From: Candidatus Omnitrophota bacterium
GTDB lineage: Bacteria; Omnitrophota; Gorgyraeia; 2-02-FULL-51-18; JAGOUK01
Length of the DNA stretch: 6,985 bases
Assembly (NCBI GenBank): GCA_020058965.1
Contig: JAGVCY010000109.1
Coordinates: forward strand, 1 to 6,985
Direction: 5' to 3'
Part shown: positions 1 through 5,198 of the stretch, piece by piece
Layout of the letters: every line of letters begins with the position of its first letter
Position numbering within the stretch: the first letter of the stretch is position 1
Notes under the pieces: generated by a model
The model's database searches: none
Seen by the model: only the letters and a program-made list of their open reading frames with translations
What the model was told of the DNA's origin: nothing
Position numbers and translations under genes: made by a program

Positions 1-326
1 CTCTCTCCCATGGTCGTACCCATCACCACTCCGGGATTCAATCGCGCCAGCTCCGCATCACTCCAGCCAGCGTCCTTCACAGCTTCTTCGCTTGAGACCA
101 ATCCTAAGAGCGCGGCCCGACCAAGACCTGGCAAGCGATTTTCGTACGACTGATTATTAAAGTTAAGAATTTCTCCACCGTGGTGAATTTCAAACTCAGT
201 GGTATCAAACGCCTGAATCGGCCGAATACCAGAGAGCCCGGCGACAGCATTTTTCCAAAATTGATCCCGATCAATTCCAATAGGTGTCACCGCTCCAATG
301 CCAGTGATCACAACTCGATCCTTCAT
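1..326 (-). CDS. Beta-ketoacyl-ACP synthase (FabF/KAS II-like), N-terminal part, cut by window edge
   Basis: Translating the minus strand from the ATG at 326 gives 108 codons that run off the window. The protein opens with VVITGIGAVTPIG, the standard N-terminal strand and turn of condensing enzymes of the KAS I/II (thiolase) fold. Near its visible end is VVMGTTMGE, matching the GxxxG(S/T) region of FabF. Such enzymes condense an acyl chain with malonyl-ACP in the cytoplasm. The catalytic Cys and both His lie beyond the window, so activity cannot be judged. The start overlaps the dehydratase stop as ATGA (326-323), and an AAAGGG ribosome-binding site lies 7 bases upstream, implying translational coupling. 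Next to a KAS homologue with no active site (1056-2321), it is the natural candidate for the active partner subunit, but that is inference. Confidence 0.85.
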   Translation of the reverse strand, partial: MKDRVVITGIGAVTPIGIDRDQFWKNAVAGLSGIRPIQAFDTTEFEIHHGGEILNFNNQSYENRLPGLGRAALLGLVSSEEAVKDAGWSDAELARLNPGVVMGTTMGE

Positions 327-775
327 CGGAGACCCTTTGGTGACTTGCAAATAAACCCTAATTCACCGGATACCAACTCGGCTATTTCTGTCCGTGCGCA
401 GATGTTAAAAATTGCGCCCGCTGATATGATTCGCTCAATTTTAATCTTTAATTGAATTTTATCCTGGGGACTTGCTGTGTTCAAGAATCGGATTTTTACA
501 TTGCCCAATAAATACTGACTGCCGATGGGTGGATGAATTGTTTTTGCAAACAAATAGCACGACGCTTGCGCCAACGCTTCCAGAATCAGCACTCCGGGCG
601 TAACCGGAAGACCCGGAAAATGCCCGCCGTAATGTGCGGCTTTGGGGTCGTTGTCCATCCAAGCGGTGAGGGACTCACCTTCTTTCAGAGATTCAATGTG
701 TTTTAGAAAAAGAAATGGGGGGCGATGGGGAATGGTTTGGAGAATGTCAGCGTCGACGGCTGGCATCGGGTTCAT
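323..775 (-). CDS. FabZ-type 3-hydroxyacyl-ACP dehydratase (hotdog fold)
   Basis: The 150-residue product has the length and layout of FabZ. IPHRPPFL lies at residues 15-22, and the core signature HFPGLPVTPGVLILEALAQ at 52-70 contains the expected catalytic His52 and Glu66. Glu rather than Asp at the second site favours FabZ over FabA. The reaction is removal of water from a 3-hydroxyacyl-ACP to give the trans-2-enoyl-ACP in the cytoplasm. The start codon overlaps the ACP stop as ATGA (775-772) and the stop overlaps the next synthase start the same way, so the gene is tightly coupled on both sides. A start at Met4 is also possible. Given its partners, it more likely serves a dedicated pathway than bulk fatty acid synthesis, so I give no fabZ symbol. 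Confidence 0.88.
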   Translation of the reverse strand: MNPMPAVDADILQTIPHRPPFLFLKHIESLKEGESLTAWMDNDPKAAHYGGHFPGLPVTPGVLILEALAQASCYLFAKTIHPPIGSQYLLGNVKIRFLNTASPQDKIQLKIKIERIISAGAIFNICARTEIAELVSGELGFICKSPKGLR

Positions 776-1023
776 CCAGCGGCCTTAACCTTGTCGCCAA
801 GAAGGCCGATGATTCCGGTGATGGTGCGCATTTTGGGCAGATCATCTTCTTTTAAATGCACCTTGAATTCTTTTTCGACTCCGTACATGATCTCAAGCCC
901 CATCATCGAATCGATGCCCAAGGCATCTCTCAAATCGGTGTCCGCCTTGATGAGCGCCTCGTCCTTCTCGGAGATGGTGCTGACGATTTTAGCGATTCGT
1001 TGAACTATTTCTGCGTCATTCAC
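772..1023 (-). CDS. Acyl carrier protein
   Basis: An 83-residue acidic small protein with the phosphopantetheine attachment motif GIDSMMGLEI at residues 36-45. Ser39 is the predicted site of the 4'-phosphopantetheine arm. The rest follows the four-helix ACP pattern, including an acidic helix II after Ser39. The usual DSL motif reads DSM here, a common variation. The start is GTG at 1023, supported by a GAGGAG ribosome-binding site at 1033-1038, 9 bases upstream. No in-frame ATG lies nearby (the next Met is residue 40). It would carry acyl or polyketide intermediates between the neighbouring synthases and the dehydratase. It starts 32 bases after the upstream synthase homologue and overlaps the dehydratase by 4 bases. 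It is probably a dedicated carrier rather than the housekeeping AcpP. Confidence 0.9.
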   Translation of the reverse strand: MNDAEIVQRIAKIVSTISEKDEALIKADTDLRDALGIDSMMGLEIMYGVEKEFKVHLKEDDLPKMRTITGIIGLLGDKVKAAG

Positions 1024-1055
1024 TGTCTAAATCTCCTCAAATAACTCTACTGACT

Positions 1056-2321
1056 TTACTGCCTTTGATCGCGACTCAACAACAACGAAGCGATCGATCC
1101 GCCAAGCCCCGTCGAATATACGAGGCAATTCCGCACCTGGGCCTGCACGCCCTTTTGAACCAGCGTCGGCATATGACAGCGGTCATCGGTCACTTCAAGA
1201 TTGGGCGTGGGGAAAAGCCGCTGCTTGTCGAGCGCGTAAAGCGCGGCTGCGATTTGGAACCCGGACGAAACACTAAAACCTTCTCCGACGAGCGACTTGA
1301 CCGCGCTCACAGGCACTCCATTTTCGACATCCGAAAAAATTCGCTTATAAAGTTCCGCGTCACAAATATCCCCGTACAGCGTCGAATTGGCGCCGCTCAC
1401 GACCAGGTCGATCTCGTCCTTCGCGATTCTCGCGTTGGCGATGCTGTCGCTGACCAACCGCGCCGAATCCGTGACCATTCGGTCGATGTTCCGCCGGTCA
1501 AACTTCAGTTGGATAAAGTGCGACGAGTACTCATTGACCACCGCATAAACATGCGCCCCGCGCTTCCTGGCATCCTCCAGCGATTCCATCTGAAACACCA
1601 CCGCGCCTTCTCCCAGGATAAATCCGTTGCGCCGCCGGTCGAACGGCGAACACAGCTCTTCGCGCTTGGAGGTCGATCCGGCCAGAAGGCCCAGCTTGGC
1701 AAAACCCCGGTAGATTTCTTCGCAGAGCTCTTCCACCGCACCGACCAGCACGCGCTTGACCTTGCCGGTTTCGATCGCCATGATCGCATAGCCCATGGCA
1801 TCCAAGCCCGACGCGTAGCCGGACGAAATGGTCGAAATCATGCCCTTGATGCCAAACTTGATGCTGACCTGGCTGGCCGCTGCGCACATCACGAGACTTG
1901 GGAATACGCCAGGATTGGCGTTTTTGTACCCGTTCTTCAACACATCGCGGTCAAACTTACTCACGCTGGAGATACTTCCCATTGTCGAACCGATTACAAT
2001 GCCGATCTCGGTCGCGTTCTCCTCCGTGACCGTAAGCCGCCCGTCTTCCATCGCCAGCTTGGCCGCGGTCAAAAGCATCGTGGTGGTTCGGTCAAGGTTG
2101 CGAACCGAAATGTCGCCCAAGTAGGTCTTGGGATCAAAGTTGTGGATCTCCGCGGCCAAACGCGGCCGCTCGCTCGCGAACAGACTCACCGGTCTAAAGC
2201 CAGACCGTCCGTTCTCCAGCCCCTCAAAAAAAGCGTCCTTCCCGATGCCAATCGGAGAAACCACTCCGATGCCGGTGATCGCTATTTTTTGTCCTTGATT
2301 GGAATACATGTCTTTTTTCAT
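1056..2321 (-). CDS. Beta-ketoacyl synthase homologue lacking catalytic residues (chain-length-factor-like)
   Basis: The 421-residue product has full KAS II length and fold markers: IAITGIGVVSPIG at 13-25, GIVIGSTMGS at 107-116, FDRRRNGFILGEGA at 227-240 and GLGGSIASLLL at 405-415. Aligned by eye to E. coli FabF, the active site is gone. The nucleophile Cys163 is Tyr169 (SSGYASG), His303 is Gly310 (SGANSTLYGD) and His340 is Glu347 (VKSLVGEG). The structural Lys335 is kept as Lys342, and the gatekeeper Phe400 position is Thr404. The frame is intact and core packing motifs are kept, so this is not a decaying pseudogene. The pattern is that of KS-beta/chain length factors, which pair with an active KS and shape product length. 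The start is uncertain: Met1 has only a weak ribosome-binding site, and Met5 (2309) is an alternative. It lies 25 bases after the FadL-like gene. Confidence 0.85.
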   Translation of the reverse strand: MKKDMYSNQGQKIAITGIGVVSPIGIGKDAFFEGLENGRSGFRPVSLFASERPRLAAEIHNFDPKTYLGDISVRNLDRTTTMLLTAAKLAMEDGRLTVTEENATEIGIVIGSTMGSISSVSKFDRDVLKNGYKNANPGVFPSLVMCAAASQVSIKFGIKGMISTISSGYASGLDAMGYAIMAIETGKVKRVLVGAVEELCEEIYRGFAKLGLLAGSTSKREELCSPFDRRRNGFILGEGAVVFQMESLEDARKRGAHVYAVVNEYSSHFIQLKFDRRNIDRMVTDSARLVSDSIANARIAKDEIDLVVSGANSTLYGDICDAELYKRIFSDVENGVPVSAVKSLVGEGFSVSSGFQIAAALYALDKQRLFPTPNLEVTDDRCHMPTLVQKGVQAQVRNCLVYSTGLGGSIASLLLSRDQRQ

Positions 2322-2328
2322 TGAGCTG

Positions 2329-2342
2329 CCGGAATCTTCCGG
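2329..2342 (-). repeat. Small perfect inverted repeat just before the synthase start
   Basis: CCGGAA, two bases, TTCCGG. In the transcript it can fold as a 5-bp stem (CCGGA/TCCGG) with a 4-base loop. It fills most of the 25-base gap between the FadL-like stop and the KS-beta-like start and ends 7 bases before that start, where a ribosome-binding site would normally be. It could modulate translation or mRNA processing between the two genes. This is inference from position. Confidence 0.4.
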
Positions 2343-2346
2343 AACC

Positions 2347-3660
2347 TTATAGTTTGTAACTCACGCTTGCGACCAAAATGTGATACACCGTGCTGTAAGT
2401 CCCGTCGATCGATGTGTTGGCTGTCGCCGCGCCGACCGCATTATCAATATTTTCTTCACCCACAAATTGGGCCGCGTAGGAGACTCCGATCTTGTACTTT
2501 TCGGATGTGTATTCCAGACCGGTCGTCACCGTATTCCGGTCGCCGTCCGGAAATACGTTGCTATAATCAGCCTCGGTGCTGGCTTTTTCGAAGTACGCGT
2601 AACCGCCCATGAGCTTCCAGTGATCATTTAATTTTTGGGTCACGCCGATATTGACCGATATCGTGTCATCGAAGCTCTGCTTGAGAGGATCGTTCAGATT
2701 CAGCACCGCGTTGGGGGTTGCGTAATTAAAATCAAATTGCTTAAACTTGGACCACCCCGTCCAACCGAGGTCGAGCTCGATGTTGGTCCGATCCGTGATG
2801 TCATAAGCAGCGCCGATGACGAACGAATCCGGAAGCACGACATAGGTTTCAACGGCGCTTTTAAAATTAGTGCCGCCAAAAATGGATTGAACCACCGGGC
2901 TCTGTATGTTATCCGCGTTGTACTCACCATACACATGCGCCGCGATCCGACTGCGGTACATGGCCCCCGCGGACAAACGATCGTTCACCTTCCAAAAAAT
3001 CGCCGCGTTCCACCCGTACCCCTGCCCATCTGCGTCCAATTCGGTGGTGGTATCTCCGAATCTAAGAGCTGGTCCGCCATTGGCATCATTAATAAATTGA
3101 TCGTTAAGCTTCGCATTCTGCTTCAAGTTCACATCCGCGTAAGTAAAACCGCCCGCAATCGACATATTGGGCGTGATCGCATAGGCAACATTGCCCGTGT
3201 AGGCGATTTCTTTGACCACATTGTAGTAACCGGTGTATTTAAAACTCCCTGTGCTGGAATATTGATTCACAAGCCCGTAGGGCGAGTTCACCGAAAATCC
3301 CAAGGTGACCTTATCGATGGGCGTCTTAAGTGCCATCGCGACCGTCGGTATATAGGAAGGCGTGGTCGGTCCGCTTTCGGAAGTACCTGACGCGGACTTG
3401 TAGCGGAAGTCGGGAACGAGAATGGTGGTTCCGGCGATCACCTCGCTCGAAGGCAGCATGCTCATAGCCGCCGGGTTGTAGATCTGTGTGGAAGCGTCCT
3501 GACCATCCGCTACACCGGCGTTGCCCTTTCCAACGATACGGGCGCTATCCAGACCCACTTCAATACCGGCTGAACCCGCCGCAAACACCGGTGAACAAAA
3601 AAACACGCAAACAACCAGAGCCGCCGCGACCCTCAGAGCTCTATTCAGAAATGCATTCAT
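2347..3660 (-). CDS. OmpP1/FadL/TodX-family outer membrane transport protein
   Basis: A 437-residue protein beginning with a clear Sec signal peptide: positive N-terminus, hydrophobic stretch at residues 11-22, likely cut after VFA (residue 27). The mature N-terminus contains the family hallmark around Asn62-Pro63-Ala64 (YNPAAMSML), part of the hatch region that plugs FadL barrels. The remainder shows alternating polar and hydrophobic segments rich in Gly, Tyr, Asn and Asp, as in beta-barrels. It ends SVSYKL, so the last residue is Leu rather than the usual aromatic. FadL proteins take up long-chain fatty acids or other hydrophobic molecules across the outer membrane. The start has a strong GGAAGGGGG site 5 bases upstream. 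The position as leader of acyl-synthesis genes suggests handling of the product or of an acyl precursor, but direction and substrate are unknown. Confidence 0.88.
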   Translation of the reverse strand: MNAFLNRALRVAAALVVCVFFCSPVFAAGSAGIEVGLDSARIVGKGNAGVADGQDASTQIYNPAAMSMLPSSEVIAGTTILVPDFRYKSASGTSESGPTTPSYIPTVAMALKTPIDKVTLGFSVNSPYGLVNQYSSTGSFKYTGYYNVVKEIAYTGNVAYAITPNMSIAGGFTYADVNLKQNAKLNDQFINDANGGPALRFGDTTTELDADGQGYGWNAAIFWKVNDRLSAGAMYRSRIAAHVYGEYNADNIQSPVVQSIFGGTNFKSAVETYVVLPDSFVIGAAYDITDRTNIELDLGWTGWSKFKQFDFNYATPNAVLNLNDPLKQSFDDTISVNIGVTQKLNDHWKLMGGYAYFEKASTEADYSNVFPDGDRNTVTTGLEYTSEKYKIGVSYAAQFVGEENIDNAVGAATANTSIDGTYSTVYHILVASVSYKL

Positions 3661-3707
3661 GCGGCCCCCTTCCAGTTGTTTCCACTTACTTGTAAAAATA
3701 TCAATAC

Positions 3708-3917
3708 TCAGTTCTTTTTGACCGAACGGGCTTTAAAACTCGAGCGTTCCTGCTCTTCGATCCAAGAGTCTATGGTCTTTCTCTTGAATCTCCACTGCGA
3801 CCCGACCTTAAATCCGGGTAATTTGCCGCCAGCGACATGTTTGTAAATCGTGATGGGCTTCATACGCAGATAATTTGCCAATTCCGGAACTGTAAACACA
3901 TCTTCTTCGTGGGCCAT
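3708..3917 (-). CDS. Small excisionase/MerR-type helix-turn-helix DNA-binding protein
   Basis: With the ATG at 3917 the product is 69 residues. It follows the HTH_17/excisionase-family pattern: FTVPELANYLRMKPITIYKHV (first helix, turn and recognition helix, about residues 8-28), then GGKLPGFKVGSQWRFKRKTIDSWI (about 30-53), the wing and closing helix, and a basic tail. Such proteins bind DNA as small regulators or recombination directionality factors. No integrase or other phage gene is in the window, so a regulatory role is more likely. An upstream GTG at 3923 would overlap the AAGGAG site and is less plausible. It lies 47 bases before the FadL-like gene with no visible terminator between, and behind the strongest promoter seen here. 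It may therefore be the first gene of the lipid/polyketide operon and may regulate it. Confidence 0.75.
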   Translation of the reverse strand: MAHEEDVFTVPELANYLRMKPITIYKHVAGGKLPGFKVGSQWRFKRKTIDSWIEEQERSSFKARSVKKN

Positions 3918-3922
3918 GTGCA

Positions 3923-3928
3923 CTCCTT
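3923..3928 (-). promoter_or_regulatory. Ribosome-binding site deciding the HTH gene start
   Basis: AAGGAG on the minus strand, 5 bases before the ATG at 3917. The upstream in-frame GTG (3923-3921) overlaps this site, so the ATG is the better start. Confidence 0.7.
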
Positions 3929-4029
3929 ATTTCGTGTCCAATGAACTTTACTAGTATCGACCGCTGCAGGTGTATCTAGGCCCATCTTTTTGGACGTTCG
4001 ATCCTCTGCCATCCGCTAATTGTTCGTTC

Positions 4030-4058
4030 AGTCTATTTAGATATGATTTTATTGTCAA
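4030..4058 (-). promoter_or_regulatory. Sigma-70-type promoter for the HTH-FadL-synthase operon
   Basis: On the minus strand a perfect -35 box TTGACA (4058-4053) is followed by exactly 17 bases and TAGACT (4035-4030), which matches the -10 consensus at four of six positions. The surroundings are AT-rich. Transcription would start near 4023, leaving a leader of roughly 100 bases before the HTH start. It is the best promoter match I found in the window, and it faces the HTH gene and the acyl genes beyond it. Confidence 0.55.
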
Positions 4059-4087
4059 TACTTAGCGTTAGTTATCAAAACTATATC

Positions 4088-4121
4088 TTGTGTTACTGCA
4101 CAACCCACGACACAAGTTGTG
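4088..4121. promoter_or_regulatory. Operator-like cluster of TTGTG/CACAA half-sites
   Basis: Four 5-base half-sites in 34 bases: TTGTG (4088-4092), CACAA (4099-4103), CACAA (4111-4115), TTGTG (4117-4121). They form an inverted pair spaced by 6 bases and a near-contiguous palindrome CACAAGTTGTG. The cluster begins 30 bases upstream of the predicted -35 box, where an activator would bind. The minus-strand RNA could also form weak stems (CCCAC/GTGGG), but no T-run follows, so a terminator for the formyltransferase gene is less likely. Confidence 0.4.
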
Positions 4122-4146
4122 GGCATAAATAGACACTATATTTAGT

Positions 4147-4680
4147 TTATTGATTTTTTAGACTTGTGAGGACGGATTCTTTGAGAATGGCGAGACCTGC
4201 GCGATAGATCTCGCGGAGGATTTTATCCAGCGGCTGCTGCGAATCAATTTGATAGGGAACCGTAGCAAGAATCGCACCGGAATCAACCACAGCTTCGGCA
4301 ACATGAATCGTCATTCCCGCCGCCCCGCCCCCGTTAGTCCAAATCCGAGTCACCGGTTCACGGCCTTTTTGGTCGGGCAAAAGCCCCGGATGACAGTTGA
4401 TGAAGCCGCGCGCGGCAAGCTCAAGGGTCCGGGCAGACAATATAATTCCAAAATTAGCAATTATGCCTAAATCTACCCTCCCGAGCACCTCCAACGCTTG
4501 CTGCACATCGCCATCATTCCCCACTCGATAAGTCTGTGCCCCCGTCTTTCGCGCGACCCGAAGCGCCTCCTCCGCATCCTCCTGTCCTTCGTACAAAAGT
4601 CCCGCCACCTCAATTCCAGGCATCTCGGCAAGAGCAAGCGGATACTCCCAAACATTGCCAAGATAAAGGATGCGCTTCAT
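4147..4680 (-). CDS. Small formyltransferase-fold protein (Fmt/PurN-like catalytic domain)
   Basis: A 177-residue protein with the N-terminal Rossmann-like half of formyl-THF-dependent transferases. The catalytic signature FINCHPGLLPDQKGREPV at residues 93-110 carries Asn95 and His97, followed by GMTIHVAEAVVDSGAIL at 122-138 with Asp133. Asn, His and Asp are the conserved triad of this superfamily, which includes methionyl-tRNA formyltransferase, glycinamide ribonucleotide formyltransferase and sugar-amine formyltransferases. It is much shorter than Fmt (about 310 residues) and lacks its C-terminal RNA-binding domain. The VGNDGDVQQALEVLGRVDLGIIANFGIILS stretch resembles the region before the signature in Fmt-like enzymes. 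The acceptor substrate is unknown; a metabolite or nucleotide-sugar amine is more plausible than tRNA. No strong ribosome-binding site precedes the ATG at 4680. The neighbouring genes give no clue to its pathway. Confidence 0.75.
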   Translation of the reverse strand: MKRILYLGNVWEYPLALAEMPGIEVAGLLYEGQEDAEEALRVARKTGAQTYRVGNDGDVQQALEVLGRVDLGIIANFGIILSARTLELAARGFINCHPGLLPDQKGREPVTRIWTNGGGAAGMTIHVAEAVVDSGAILATVPYQIDSQQPLDKILREIYRAGLAILKESVLTSLKNQ

Positions 4681-4747
4681 CAGTCAATAGTCCAAATCAC
4701 TTTGCGCAAATTCAATTTAATGGGTTCTCATTTCCCCTAACTTGACG

Positions 4748-4802
4748 CCCCAATGATCCCACAGCTCCCCGTCGAACGGGGTGAGCGGCAGGACCATTGG
4801 GG
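4748..4802. repeat. Nested hairpin element after the PII gene
   Basis: CCCCAATG (4748-4755) pairs with CATTGGGG (4795-4802). Inside it TCC pairs with GGA, then GCT with AGC, then CCCCGT (4767-4772) with ACGGGG (4776-4781) around a 3-base CGA loop. About 20 pairs form in 55 bases, with small internal loops and a 2-base bulge. It begins 36 bases past the PII stop. There is no T-run on either strand, so it is not a classic intrinsic terminator. It may be an RNA 3'-end stabiliser or a dispersed palindromic repeat. Confidence 0.6.
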
Positions 4803-4838
4803 ATTATTCAAGGGTAGCGCGAATGATCCCTGTGCTTT

Positions 4839-5180
4839 TTATCCGATCGCGACGGTTCCGGTTTCTCCTGTCCGGATACGGAGAACATCCTTGAGGTCGA
4901 TGACGAAGATCTTGCCGTCGCCGACCTGACCGGTGCGCGCGCCGCCGACGATCGCTTCGATCGCAGACTTCACGAACTCTTCGTTCACGGCGCATTCGAC
5001 CTTCACTTTACGCAGAAGACTCCCCGCTTCCTTGTGGGAGCGATAGACTTCCGCGACACCTTTTTGCCGTCCGCGGCCCATTACGGGAGTCACGGTCAGC
5101 AGGTGGATTTCTTTTTCGTCCAACTTCTTGAGAACCTCGTCCAAGCGATCAGGCTGAATTACGGCGATAATGTATTTCAT
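4839..5180 (-). CDS. PII-family nitrogen signal protein (GlnB/GlnK type) with Tyr51 replaced by Glu
   Basis: The 113-residue protein aligns over its whole length with E. coli GlnB. The T-loop starts with GRGRQKG (35-41) and keeps Tyr46. The B-loop reads TGQVGDGKIF (83-92), and the C-loop RIRTGE (101-106) keeps the Arg pair used in ATP binding. Lys58 is also kept. The residue at position 51, the Tyr uridylylated by GlnD in enterobacteria, is Glu (codon 5030-5028). PII trimers sense ATP/ADP and 2-oxoglutarate and bind AmtB with the T-loop. Here sensing looks intact, but control by uridylylation at that site is not possible. The gene starts 18 bases after the Amt stop with a GAAGGG site 8 bases upstream, so it is co-transcribed with and probably regulates that channel. 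Confidence 0.92.
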   Translation of the reverse strand: MKYIIAVIQPDRLDEVLKKLDEKEIHLLTVTPVMGRGRQKGVAEVYRSHKEAGSLLRKVKVECAVNEEFVKSAIEAIVGGARTGQVGDGKIFVIDLKDVLRIRTGETGTVAIG

Positions 5181-5198
5181 GTTTTTATCCCTTCAACC

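Noticed and set aside
1065..2324. Long plus-strand open frame (419 codons) opposite the synthase homologue
   Set aside because: It mirrors the real minus-strand gene almost exactly, and its Arg/His-rich product has no family features. The minus-strand KAS homology is unambiguous.
2635..3390. 251-codon plus-strand open frame opposite the FadL-like gene
   Set aside because: Antisense shadow of a signal-peptide-bearing outer-membrane protein; the plus-strand product shows no motifs.
4126..4144. TAAATA/TATTTA inverted repeat as a terminator of the formyltransferase gene
   Set aside because: Only AT pairs, weak stem, and no following T-run.
4701..4710. Perfect 10-base palindrome TTTGCGCAAA before the formyltransferase gene
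   Set aside because: A single short palindrome without a second copy or a clear promoter around it; chance cannot be excluded.
4724..4794. Possible coding remnant in the spacer after the PII gene (one minus-strand frame reads PLTPFDGELWDHWGVKLGE)
   Set aside because: It looks protein-like, but it is short, has no start with a ribosome-binding site, and coincides with the nested hairpin whose pairing explains the sequence.
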